A stretch of DNA of 64,000 bases from VRUE01 sp963702175 (GCA_963702175.1 OY969721.1:124001-188000), one strand, 5' to 3'; counted from the stretch's first letter, positions 46,829-55,006 are shown. Translations and numbers: made by a program. Notes: generated from the sequence alone by a model not told the origin.

Positions 46829-47452
46829 ATGAAGATGAAAGCAACAGGCATCTTCCTGCGGGGAATGCTGGCGGCGCTTGCGCTTAGCGCCGTCTTCGCC
46901 GGCAGCGCCGGCGCCGCCCCCGTTTGGAAGTTCGAAGGCAAAGAACTGACCGGCTCGGAAACGATCGTCGGTGCTGCCGAAGACAGCACGATGACCCTGC
47001 CCGGCCTGGTCACCGACTGCGAGAACTTCCTCTACAAGGTAAGTATCTCAAACAGCGCCGGCACCGGCGCGGGGTCAGTCACAGAACTGCCCCTCTACGA
47101 TTGCGGCACCAACAGCGAAGCATGCACGGTCGAATCGATCGCGGCGGAAAAACTGCCGTGGGCCTCGAAACTGACCAACGTCAGCAGCGCCCCCTACATC
47201 ATCATCGAAGGTGTCAGGGTCGGCATCCTCTATGGCGGTGAAGAATGCGTGCTGAGCGAAATCTGGGCCAAAGTCACGGGAACGGCCGGAGGCTCGATCG
47301 ACAACACGACCGAAAGCGCCACCTTCAACGGAACGACCTTCAAAGCGACAGGCACCAAACTGTCGGCCCTGGGGTCCTCGGTTGAATGGAAAGGGCTCTT
47401 CCCGACCGAAGCATTCGAATGGAACCGGGAAAAGGCGCTGACTGTCTCATAG
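46829..47452 (+). CDS. Secreted hypothetical protein, single family C domain
   Basis: 207 aa from ATG 46829 (AAGGAG 10 nt upstream). Signal peptide ALSAVFAGSAGA, then APVWKFEGKELTGSETIVGAAED, which parallels EWKISGKTLEELG...ITGSASE of the protein at 29540. Cys at TDCENF, YDCGTN, EACTVES, EECVLSE. It lies 30 bp after family B paralogue 1, so the two are probably co-transcribed. GC-rich codons, unlike the family C gene at 29540. Confidence 0.7.
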   Translation: MKMKATGIFLRGMLAALALSAVFAGSAGAAPVWKFEGKELTGSETIVGAAEDSTMTLPGLVTDCENFLYKVSISNSAGTGAGSVTELPLYDCGTNSEACTVESIAAEKLPWASKLTNVSSAPYIIIEGVRVGILYGGEECVLSEIWAKVTGTAGGSIDNTTESATFNGTTFKATGTKLSALGSSVEWKGLFPTEAFEWNREKALTVS

Positions 47453-48246
47453 CGCCTCTGACCAAGGCCGCGAGCGCCAGGGCGGTCCTGGCGCTCGCGG
47501 CCGCGGTCGCACTCCTCTTCGCGGGCTGCGGGGGCGACTCGCAGGGCGATGAGGACTCACCGCCCGCCGCCGAGCCGGCGGCGAGCAAGACGGCGCCGGG
47601 CGGCGCCTCCCAAAACAACTCTTCTTCAGCGGGCCCGTCGAGCCCGAGCGCCAAGGGCCCCGGCCCCGAGGGCGAAGGCACGCAGGCCCAGGGCACCGGT
47701 GCCAGGCAAGGCCCGCCGATCGCAGCGCCTAAAGGTCCGCAGGAGACCGGTCTCACCCCTGAGCAAAGAGAGAAAGCAAAGGTTGCCAGCATCGTGCTCG
47801 AGAGCCCCGCGGTCCTGCCGGTCGCAAACGGTCCCGCAGAGCTCCCCGCCGCCTACACCTGCGAGGGCCGCGACAGCTGGCCGGCGCTGCGCTGGCGCGG
47901 CGTGCCCGAGGGGACGGCGGAGCTGGTGCTCTTCGCGATGAACCTGGCGCCGGTGGAGGGCAAGCTCTTCTTCGGCTGGGCGCTGGCGGGGATCGACCCC
48001 GCGCTTGAGGCGATCGAGGCCGGCGCCCTGCCGCGCGGCGCGGTGATCGGACAGAACAGCTTCGGGCGGCGCGGCTACTCGATCTGCCCGCCGGCGGGCC
48101 AGGGCGAAACCTACTTCTTCGCGCTCTACGCGCTGCCCGAGCGGCTCTCCGCCGGCCCCGGCTTTGACCCCCGCGAGCTGCGCAAAGAGGTGCAGGAGCT
48201 CTCGCGCAACGTCGGCCTCCTCCCAGTCACCTACACCCGGGGCTGA
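47419..48246 (+). CDS. PEBP/YbhB-YbcL-family lipoprotein
   Basis: 275 aa from ATG 47419 (ATG 47386 is also in frame). Signal RAVLALAAAVALLFAGCGGD with lipobox, then ~80 residues of Ala/Pro/Ser/Gly linker. The phosphatidylethanolamine-binding-protein fold follows: LPAAYTCEGRDSWPALRW, GTAELVLFAMNLAPV, GQNSFGRRGYSICPPAGQGE, YFFALYALPERLSAGPGFD. Bacterial members may bind small ligands or inhibit kinases/proteases. The start overlaps the previous gene by 34 bp or more. Confidence 0.75.
   Translation: MEPGKGADCLIAPLTKAASARAVLALAAAVALLFAGCGGDSQGDEDSPPAAEPAASKTAPGGASQNNSSSAGPSSPSAKGPGPEGEGTQAQGTGARQGPPIAAPKGPQETGLTPEQREKAKVASIVLESPAVLPVANGPAELPAAYTCEGRDSWPALRWRGVPEGTAELVLFAMNLAPVEGKLFFGWALAGIDPALEAIEAGALPRGAVIGQNSFGRRGYSICPPAGQGETYFFALYALPERLSAGPGFDPRELRKEVQELSRNVGLLPVTYTRG
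47466..47502. terminator. 16-bp perfect hairpin inside the next gene's signal-peptide codons
   Basis: GGCCGCGAGCGCCAGG (47466-47481) pairs perfectly with CCTGGCGCTCGCGGCC (47487-47502) around a GCGGT loop, 14 bp after the 46829-47452 stop. It looks like that gene's terminator but lies within the N-terminal coding region of the lipoprotein gene. Confidence 0.6.
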
Positions 48247-48321
48247 GGACGTGCCCCCCAAGGCTTTTCGAGAAGTGGCAAGTGCAAGTGGTTCACAACG
48301 AGATAAGGAGCAATGCTGACG

Positions 48322-49218
48322 ATGCAAAAACCAAGAAGCCTGAGGAGCGTGGGGTGGGTGGCCGCTTTGGCCGCGATGCTCACTGCGCTCCTCCTCTCAG
48401 GCAGCGCCTCCGCGAAACTGGTCGGCGAATACGAAAGGTTCCAGTTCTGCCCCTGGAAAGACCCCGGGGTCAACAGGTGCGTGCACTCGGTAACCGAAGG
48501 CGGCGAAGTGGTCCTCGGCTCGAAGACCTCGCCAATCGTCAATCCCGTCACCCTGCAGGGCGGCTACCCCGTGGTCGAAGAAGGTGAATTCTCGAAATTG
48601 GTAGCGGCGACCAACGGCGAAACGCTGGAGAAAGTCAAACAGCCGGTCCCCGGCGGCCTGCTCGGCCTGGTCCCGCCCGAAAACTCGCCGCCCCTGGTCG
48701 CGGCGCTGGTCGAACTGGCGGCTGAAAACGGCCTCACCGGCGTCAACGCCGTGCTCGAACTGGCGCGGCCGGCGAGCGAGGTCGAAATCAACGAAACGAC
48801 GCTGGCAGAATCAGAAGGAGTGGCGCTGAGGCTGCCGGTCAAGATCAAACTGGAAAACCCGTTCCTCGGCAACAACTGCTACGTCGGCTCCGAAGCGGCG
48901 CCGATCTGGTGGGAGCTGACCTCGGGCCTGACCAGCCCGCCGGAACCGAACAAACCGATCAAAGGCGCGCCGGGCTCGGTCGAATTCATCGAAGGCGGCC
49001 GGATCCTGAAACTGACCGGCGCCGAACTGGTCGACAACGCCTGGGCGGCGCCCGCCGCCAAAGGCTGCGGCGGCTGGCTCGCCTTCCTCGTCGACCCGGT
49101 GATCAACCTCGCCTCCGGCCTGCCGGCCAAAGCGGGCACCAACACCGCGATCCTCGAGAACACGATCCACGTGACGAGCAAGAGCGCGCTGAAAACCAAC
49201 GACGAAGAAAACCCCTAG
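48322..49218 (+). CDS. Secreted hypothetical protein, family B paralogue 2
   Basis: 298 aa. ATG 48322 is preferred (AAGGAG 11 nt upstream); ATG 48313 is only 2 nt from that site. Signal peptide ending LLSGSASA. It carries KLVGEYERFQFCPW, VTLQGGYPVVEEGEF, ENPFLGNNCYVGSEAAPIWW, ELVDNAWAAPAAKGCGG and a KTNDEENP end. Clearly paralogous to 45902 and 51108 over the full length, with the most GC-rich codons of the three. Confidence 0.75.
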   Translation: MQKPRSLRSVGWVAALAAMLTALLLSGSASAKLVGEYERFQFCPWKDPGVNRCVHSVTEGGEVVLGSKTSPIVNPVTLQGGYPVVEEGEFSKLVAATNGETLEKVKQPVPGGLLGLVPPENSPPLVAALVELAAENGLTGVNAVLELARPASEVEINETTLAESEGVALRLPVKIKLENPFLGNNCYVGSEAAPIWWELTSGLTSPPEPNKPIKGAPGSVEFIEGGRILKLTGAELVDNAWAAPAAKGCGGWLAFLVDPVINLASGLPAKAGTNTAILENTIHVTSKSALKTNDEENP

Positions 49219-49244
49219 CGCCCACGCGCCTGGGCAAGCCGTGC

Positions 49245-49277
49245 AGCCCCGGGGAGGCCGAGAGGCCTCCCCGGGCT
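49245..49277. terminator. Hairpin terminator after family B paralogue 2
   Basis: AGCCCCGGGGAGGCC and GGCCTCCCCGGGCT form a ~14-bp stem (one bulged C) with a GAGA loop. No U-tract. Confidence 0.65.
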
Positions 49278-49347
49278 GGATAACTAGAAACCCCAACGTT
49301 AAAACAGTAAACGGTAAACAGCTTAAAAAACACCCTCGACCAGCTCC

Positions 49348-49376
49348 TTGACGGGCGCATACCGCAGGGCGATGCT
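49348..49376 (+). promoter_or_regulatory. Promoter of the duplicated family A gene
   Basis: TTGACG (49348-49353), 17-bp spacer, GATGCT (49371-49376), preceded by TTAAAAAACA at 49323. The same elements precede 38230. Confidence 0.6.
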
Positions 49377-49431
49377 GCTCTCGCAAGTCGCGTCGTGCCA
49401 AGCGCGCGGCGCCGATCACACGGGAGGACTC

Positions 49432-50777
49432 ATGCAGAAGAGAAACGGGCTTCGTGCCCTGGGGCTCTCCATCCTCGCTGCACTTGGGTTGATGGCTTTC
49501 ACGGCCTCGGCCGCGCAGGGGGATGGGGGCCAATGGTTAATCTTAGACGAGGATGGGACGGCATTAACAGGCGCAGAATTAGATCGACATCGATCACCGG
49601 AGAACTAGAGGGCGAAGGCAACCGACTCTATATCTTAGGGCTCAACATCTTACTGAAGTGCAAATATGCCACAGTGGTTTCTGCGTCGATCGGCGCAAAC
49701 GGCCACGGTAGTGGTGAAATCTCATTCAAAGAATGCTACTTCACCGACCTAAGCTTAAATAAAAGCGAAACCTGCAACGCTGAAGTCTTAAACGCCAAAT
49801 TCTTAGCCTTACTGGTCAACCACAACGGCCACGGCTACGTCTTATTCTCACCGCAGGAAACGAACTTTACACAGGCCCATGCTACCTCAACGCCAGGCAA
49901 AGAATGCCTGCTGCCGAAATTACCGGTGATCAAAGGCAGCGTGGTGGCGAAAATAAGTGCAGCGTCTGGGGTACACGATACCCTCAACTTAATCAGTACC
50001 AAAGGAATGTTAACTTTATTTAGCAGCGACAAACTTTTCTACGGTGCCAACGAAGCTCATCTGGAAGCCGATGCCACGGTGAGCGGAGGCACGCAGTCGC
50101 AGTCGGGCAAGCAATGGTTAATCTTAGACGAGGATGGGACGGCATTAACAGGCGCAGAATTATCGACATCGATCACCGGAGAACTAGAGGGCGAAGGCAA
50201 CCGACTCTATATCTTAGGGCTCAACATCTTACTGAAGTGCAAATATGCCACAGTGGTTTCTGCGTCGATCGGCGCAAACGGCCACGGTAGTGGTGAAATC
50301 TCATTCAAAGAATGCTACTTCACCGACCTAAGCTTAAATAAAAGCGAAACCTGCAACGCTGAAGTCTTAAACGCCAAATTCTTAGCCTTACTGGTCAACC
50401 ACAACGGCCACGGCTACGTCTTATTCTCGCCACAGGAAACGAACTTCACGCAGATCCATGTCACATCAACGCCAGGCAACGAATGCTTTCTGCTGAAATT
50501 ATTTTCGTGCAATGGCAGCGTGGTGGCAAAGATTGAACATGGACCCAGTGATCACTTAGTGGAACAGTTAATCACCACCAAAAACCTATTAACCTTATTC
50601 ACCGGCGATGACCTTCGCTGCGGTGGCATCGAAGCCCATCTGGAAGTCGATGGGATTGCGGGCCTCGCTGGTGCTCACGAAGGACTCTCCTGGGGATACC
50701 ATCACTTCCAGGCAAGCTCCTCTTCCTGGGGATACCACGTCCAGACAGGTCCCTCCTGGGGTTATCATCTGAGTTAG
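49432..50777 (+). CDS. Secreted family A protein with internal duplication, frameshifted at 49582
   Basis: Starts ATG 49432 with a signal peptide almost identical to that of 38230, then QWLILDEDGTALTGAEL. There a 2-bp insertion (GA near 49582) puts the rest out of frame, so an unshifted protein ends at 49608. The remainder in the other frame is intact to 50777. The segment 49531-~49850 recurs at 50112-~50432 almost unchanged. The second copy lacks the two bases; its offset is 581 bp before the insertion and 579 bp (193 codons) after it. The protein ends in three SWGYH-type repeats (SWGYHHF, SWGYHVQ, SWGYHLS). TTA codons are abundant. Function unknown. Confidence 0.7.
49531..49850 (+). repeat. 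Internal duplication, copy 1 (contains 2-bp insertion)
   Basis: About 320 bp nearly identical to 50112-50432; copies diverge just after the phrase encoding HGYVLFSPQE. The only early difference is the extra GA near 49582. Confidence 0.85.
50112..50432 (+). repeat. Internal duplication, copy 2
   Basis: Second copy of the ~320-bp unit, in the open frame. Divergence increases beyond it (ATSTPGKECLLPKL in copy 1 against VTSTPGNECFLLKL in copy 2). Confidence 0.85.
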
Positions 50778-50806
50778 TAACCAAGACTTCAACGCAGGGC
50801 TCTACA

Positions 50807-50836
50807 GGCCCGGAACCGTGCCAGCGGTTCCGGGCC
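50807..50836. terminator. Hairpin terminator after the duplicated family A gene
   Basis: GGCCCGGAACCG and CGGTTCCGGGCC form a 12-bp perfect stem with a TGCCAG loop, 30 bp after the stop. Confidence 0.7.
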
Positions 50837-50884
50837 AAGCTTCAGAGCAGCGAGCCCTAGCTAGAAAACATTCCTCAAAAGTTC

Positions 50885-50913
50885 TTGACGGGGCTAGCTG
50901 GGAAGGCTACGAA
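50885..50913 (+). promoter_or_regulatory. Distal promoter candidate for family B paralogue 3
   Basis: TTGACG (50885-50890), 17-bp spacer, TACGAA (50908-50913). Same -35 and spacing as the family A promoters. Leader would be ~190 nt. Together with 51057-51085 it accounts for the gene-free stretch 50778-51107. Confidence 0.45.
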
Positions 50914-51056
50914 TAGGTCTACTGAGCGCCGGTCGGCGCGCTAACTCAGGGGTGCTGACGAACCGAAATTGCGCTGCCCGCAGGGTTGAGCCGACTATTG
51001 ACGGCTGCGCTTGATTGGGAGTTAGCTGCTATGTGGCAGTTCCGAGTTCATCACGC

Positions 51057-51085
51057 TTGAATAGTGACAAAAGTGACAGTATTAA
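51057..51085 (+). promoter_or_regulatory. Proximal promoter of family B paralogue 3
   Basis: TTGAAT (51057-51062), 17-bp spacer, TATTAA (51080-51085). The start of transcription would lie just before the AAGGAG ribosome-binding site (51094-51099). Confidence 0.55.
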
Positions 51086-51107
51086 TAACCATCAAGGAGC
51101 AATAACG

Positions 51108-52001
51108 ATGCGAAATAGACGAAAGGCAATGGCTGTAGCCGCAGCGCTCGCTGTGGCTGTCAGCATGTTTGCCGTTACGAGTAGCGCTTCTGCAAAACTA
51201 ACGGGCGAATACACCAGGTTCCAATTTTGCCCCTTCACCAATGCAGAAGTAAAACGATGCCTGCATTCGGTCAACGATGGTGGGTTTGTCGTTCTTGGCA
51301 GTAAGAAAGTTCCAATCGTCAACCCCGTCACCCTGCAGGGCGGCTATCCCGTGGTTGAAGAAGGAGAATTCGCTAAATTCGTCGCTGCGACCAATGGGGT
51401 AACGCTTTCCAAAGCAGCGCAGCCGGTGCCTGGCGGTCTGGCGGGCCTCGTGAACTGTCCTGAAATCAGTAACTTCATACTGAGGGCACTTTGCAAAGCG
51501 ACTTTCGAAAACGGACTGACGGGGGTCAACTCGATCCTTGAACTTGCCCGCCCCGCAAGTGAGATCGAAATCAGCGAAACGCATCTTTCCGAAGCAGAAG
51601 GCGTTGCTCTGAAACTGCCGGTCAAGATCCGTCTCGAAAACCCCTTCCTGGGTAGCAACTGCTACGTCGGCTCCGAAAGCGCGCCGGTTTGGTGGGAACT
51701 GACTTCAGGCACGACCAATCCGCCGAAACCAAATGGGCCGATCACGGGTGCCCCCGGCGAAATCGAATTCATCGATGGCGGCCGCATCCTGAAACTGACA
51801 GGCACTGAACTTGTAGACAATGCCTGGGCGGCGCCGAAAACAAGCGGCTGTGGAGGGATCTTCTCCTTCATCCTCGACCCGATCGTAAGTTCCTCCTCGG
51901 GCCTTCCCGCGGCGGCAGGCACGAACACCGCGGTACTGGAGAACACTGTCCATATCTCATCCGCTCTTGCGGTGAAAAAAAACAACGAAGAAAACCCCTA
52001 A
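51108..52001 (+). CDS. Secreted hypothetical protein, family B paralogue 3
   Basis: 297 aa from ATG 51108 (AAGGAG, 8-nt spacing). Signal peptide ending VTSSASA. It carries KLTGEYTRFQFCPFTNAEVKRC, VTLQGGYPVVEEGEF, ENPFLGSNCYVGSESAPVWW, ELVDNAWAAPKTSGCGG and KKNNEENP. Same protein family as 45902 and 48322 but with visibly more A/T at third positions. An extra insert around VNCPEISNFILRALCKATF adds two Cys. Confidence 0.75.
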   Translation: MRNRRKAMAVAAALAVAVSMFAVTSSASAKLTGEYTRFQFCPFTNAEVKRCLHSVNDGGFVVLGSKKVPIVNPVTLQGGYPVVEEGEFAKFVAATNGVTLSKAAQPVPGGLAGLVNCPEISNFILRALCKATFENGLTGVNSILELARPASEIEISETHLSEAEGVALKLPVKIRLENPFLGSNCYVGSESAPVWWELTSGTTNPPKPNGPITGAPGEIEFIDGGRILKLTGTELVDNAWAAPKTSGCGGIFSFILDPIVSSSSGLPAAAGTNTAVLENTVHISSALAVKKNNEENP

Positions 52002-52013
52002 GGATCATCTGAA

Positions 52014-52048
52014 GGTCGCGAGCGTCGAACAGGTCGGCGCTCGCGACC
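52014..52048. terminator. Bidirectional hairpin between convergent genes
   Basis: GGTCGCGAGCG and CGCTCGCGACC form an 11-bp perfect stem with a 13-nt loop between the family B stop (52001) and the end of the minus-strand gene (52054). Confidence 0.7.
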
Positions 52049-52053
52049 ATCCC

Positions 52054-52413
52054 TTACTCCCTTTCCTCCAGCCAATCCAGTAGCTCGGGGATGCGGCTGC
52101 GGAGATCCGGCTCGGCGGTGGCGAGCTCCGCGTGAGCGATCTGGAAGGCAGCGCCAAGGGCGAGTGTGGCGCGCTCGGGAGAGCAGTCCATGCATTGCAC
52201 GAGGCGGTCCACGGTCTCCTCATCTTCTCGCAGCTTCCAGAGGGCCTCACGTGCTCGCTCTGGGTCCGCTTCGGCGGCGTCGATGGCTGCCTCCAAGGCG
52301 TTGCGAATTCGCTGTCCGTAGGGTCCGTCAGCTGCGGCGTCGAAGGCCCGCTCGACGAGCCTCTCGTCCAGACGGCCGTCGACTAGCAGCGCGACCCCTC
52401 TATTCTCTGTCAT
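52054..52413 (-). CDS. Hypothetical helical protein
   Basis: 119 aa, acidic, all-helical, with two Cys (QCMDCSPE). Not recognised. ATG 52413 has a strong AGGAGG site upstream on the minus strand. No signal peptide, so probably cytoplasmic. It marks the right edge of the secreted-protein island. Confidence 0.65.
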   Translation of the reverse strand: MTENRGVALLVDGRLDERLVERAFDAAADGPYGQRIRNALEAAIDAAEADPERAREALWKLREDEETVDRLVQCMDCSPERATLALGAAFQIAHAELATAEPDLRSRIPELLDWLEERE

Positions 52414-52642
52414 GTTGGGACCTCCTATTCAGGTCTCGGCTGGCCCCGGCGCGTGGCAGCGCTGCCGGGGCCGAATCTGTCTCGGTCTTACGAAGCTAGG
52501 AAGGCCCCCGGACAAGACGGGGGCCGAAAGCACCTATTTTTGACCCTGGCTTCACTTCCGTCACACAATCGGCGCTGAGAAGGCACCAAATGTAGACTCA
52601 GCCCGGAAAGATACGCGCCTGCCGCCTTTTGGTCAAATTTCT
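52414..52642. other. Divergent intergenic region with two GC-rich hairpins
   Basis: GGCCCCGGC/GCCGGGGCC (52442-52471) and GGCCCCCG/CGGGGGCC (about 52504-52527, followed 14 nt later by TTTTT) are strong hairpins. TTGACC near 52543 could be a -35 element for the ligase gene. No T-box features (no T-box sequence or specifier loop) were recognised. Confidence 0.4.
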
Positions 52643-54871
52643 ATGAGCAACGCGATACCGAAATACGACTCGGCGGCAGTCGAGGCGGGACGCCAGGCCA
52701 TTTGGGCCGAGCGTGACGCCTTCGTGACCCCTATCCCGACTGAGGGACAGCGTTGCGCCTACGTCAAGCCCTCGAGCCCCTTCACGTCGGGCAACCTCCA
52801 CATGGGCCACGTGCGCGACTACGCCCTCGGCGACGCCTACGCTCGCTTTCTGCGCGCCCGCGGCGACGCCGTCCTCTTCGGCTTCGGCTTCGATGCCTTC
52901 GGCCTGCCGGCCGAGATTGCGGCGATCGAGCGCAAAGTGCCGCCGGCGGACTGGGTGCGGCGCAGCGGTGAGCGGATGCTCGCCCAGATGAAACGCCTCG
53001 GCTTCTCCTTCGACTACGACCGCGCCTTCTACAGCTCCGATGAGGAGCAGTACCGCTGGTCTCAGTGGCTCTTCCTGATCCTGCTCGACGCAGGGCTGAT
53101 CTACCGCGCCGAGGCGACGGTCGACTGGTGTGACCACTGCCGTACGACCCTAGCCGCGATCCAGGTCGAGGACGGTCGCTGCTGGCGCTGCCACAACGAG
53201 GTGCGCCTGATCCGCCGTCCGACGTGGTTCCTGCGTATAACCCCATATCTGGAGGAGAACGACCGCCGACTGGCCGACCTGGAGCAGGAGTGGGACGAGA
53301 TCTCGCTCGCCACGCAGCGCGACATCCTTGGGCGCAGCGAGGGAGCCGAGGTGGGGCTGCCGGTGAAGGGTGGGGAGGAGCTGGTCGCTTTCACTCCCCA
53401 CGTGGACGCGGTCGCGGAGGCTAGCTTCGTCCTACTCTCGGCCCGCTACCCCGATCTCGAGCGCTGGGCCACCGAGCCGGATGTGCGGAAGCAGCTCGAG
53501 GAGCTGCGCTCGGGAGGCTGGGAGCGAAGCGCGCGGGACGCGAAGGCCGTGCCGCTCGTCGACACCGGCGCCGCCGTTGCCGCGCCGTGGAGCAGCGAGG
53601 AGCTTCCCGTCCTCGTCTCGCCGCTCGTCGATGCCCGCTTCGGGCCCACCGCCGTGCTCGGAATCCCCAGCGTTGACGAGGCGGACGCGACGATCGCCGC
53701 CCGCGCGGCACGGGTAGGGGGCGGCGAGGGCTCGCCCCGCAAAGCTTCTGGGCTTGAGTCTCTGTTCCGCCCGACCGTGCGTTACCGCGCCGCCGACTTC
53801 TCGATCTCCCGCCAGCGCTTTTGGGGCACGCCGATCCCGGTGATCCATTGCCAGAGCTGCGGCGCCGTGCCGGTTCCTGAGCAGGACCTGCCGGTTGTGC
53901 TGCCCCGCGACGTCGAGCCGAGTGCAGAGGGCAACCCGCTGGCCGAGCACGCCGGCTTCGTCGACGTTCCCTGTCCCCGCTGCGGCGAGCCCGCCAAGCG
54001 GGAGACCGACACGCTCGATTGCCACTTCGACGCTTTGTGGCTGTGGATCCCGGCGGCGGTGCCGCCGGAGGCGCGCGCCTCGCAGATGTTTAGCCACCCG
54101 GACCTGCGCCATTGGCTGCCTGCCGAGCGTCTCGTCGCCGGCGCCGACAGCGGCAACTTCGTCTTCGACCAGCGCATCGTCACCAAGGCGCTGCGCGACA
54201 TCGGCCCGCTCTCCTTCCTCGGGGACGGTGAGCCCTTCGCCGGCTGCCTCTTCCACGAGATGGTGATTGCCGATGGCCGCAAGATGAGCAAGCACCTCGG
54301 CAACGTTGTCGATCCCGACGAGCTGGTGGAGCGTTACGGCGCCGATACCGTCCGCCTCGCCGTCCTCTACGCCGCCGGTCCCGCCAAGACGCTCAACTGG
54401 AACGACGGAGCCCTGCGCTTCGCCAGCCGCTTCCTCGGCAACGTCTGGGATTACTCGCACGAGCGCTTCGCGAGTGTGTCCGATGCACCGGAGAGCGAGG
54501 AGGCGGCGGCGGACACCGAGTTCATGCGCGAGCGACTCCGCAAGTGGTGCGACAACGGTCTGGCCCGGATCACCGCCGACCTCGAACAGCTGCAGATGCA
54601 CAAGGCGGTCCGCAACGTCACCCGCCTCTTCGAGCGCATCCAGGACTTCGAAAAGCGCGTGCTGAAGCGCCGCGGCGAGCTCAGCCGCGCCGACGCCGAG
54701 GCTCAGGTCGCTGCGCTGGTGTTGCTGGCTCGCGTCCTGGCGCCCTTCGCCCCGCATCTTGCCGAGCAGTTGCTGATCGCCTCAGGGCGGGCGGATGACG
54801 CCGATCTCCTCGGCCCCTGGCCGGAGCGACTATTCCTGCCGGCCCTCGATCATGTTTCGGGCGAACTTTGA
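52643..54871 (+). CDS. LeuRS-like class I aminoacyl-tRNA synthetase, divergent
   Basis: 742 aa, shorter than usual LeuRS (~820-870). HIGH motif as SSPFTSGNLHMGHVRDY near 45-61, FGFGFDAFGLPAEIAAIE, and RFWGTPIPVIHCQSCG match LeuRS. The signature loop reads DGRKMSKHLGNVVDPDEL, with His in place of the last Ser of KMSKS. In the CP1 editing region the TTRPDT pocket is replaced by VAFTPHVDAVAEASF, and VAVPAHDxRD by LGIPSVDEADA. The LeuRS phrase around WAGSSWYYLRY is replaced by CHFDALWLWIPAA. It is probably a LeuRS with lost or changed editing, or a paralogue with another role. No clear ribosome-binding site. Confidence 0.8.
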   Translation: MSNAIPKYDSAAVEAGRQAIWAERDAFVTPIPTEGQRCAYVKPSSPFTSGNLHMGHVRDYALGDAYARFLRARGDAVLFGFGFDAFGLPAEIAAIERKVPPADWVRRSGERMLAQMKRLGFSFDYDRAFYSSDEEQYRWSQWLFLILLDAGLIYRAEATVDWCDHCRTTLAAIQVEDGRCWRCHNEVRLIRRPTWFLRITPYLEENDRRLADLEQEWDEISLATQRDILGRSEGAEVGLPVKGGEELVAFTPHVDAVAEASFVLLSARYPDLERWATEPDVRKQLEELRSGGWERSARDAKAVPLVDTGAAVAAPWSSEELPVLVSPLVDARFGPTAVLGIPSVDEADATIAARAARVGGGEGSPRKASGLESLFRPTVRYRAADFSISRQRFWGTPIPVIHCQSCGAVPVPEQDLPVVLPRDVEPSAEGNPLAEHAGFVDVPCPRCGEPAKRETDTLDCHFDALWLWIPAAVPPEARASQMFSHPDLRHWLPAERLVAGADSGNFVFDQRIVTKALRDIGPLSFLGDGEPFAGCLFHEMVIADGRKMSKHLGNVVDPDELVERYGADTVRLAVLYAAGPAKTLNWNDGALRFASRFLGNVWDYSHERFASVSDAPESEEAAADTEFMRERLRKWCDNGLARITADLEQLQMHKAVRNVTRLFERIQDFEKRVLKRRGELSRADAEAQVAALVLLARVLAPFAPHLAEQLLIASGRADDADLLGPWPERLFLPALDHVSGEL

Positions 54872-54977
54872 GCATCAAAAGGGATTGGTTAGCAGGTCGC
54901 TGAAGCACAGCCCGTGAGTTCATCCGCCTCTCGCGCCGCCAGCCTGTCCAGCGAACGAAATTTTTGCACGGAAAGAC

Positions 54978-55006
54978 TTGACTGATCGAAGGTTCTTCTG
55001 TTATAC
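54978..55006 (+). promoter_or_regulatory. Strong sigma-70-type promoter
   Basis: TTGACT (54978-54983), 17-bp spacer, TTATAC (55001-55006). Expected start ~55012-55013, coinciding with an ATG. Confidence 0.65.

Noticed and set aside
49531..50432. CRISPR or other short-repeat array
   Set aside because: Only two long copies (~320 bp) inside a coding frame; no short spaced repeats exist anywhere in the window.
52414..52642. T-box riboswitch upstream of the LeuRS-like gene
   Set aside because: No conserved T-box sequence or specifier stem; only generic GC-rich hairpins.
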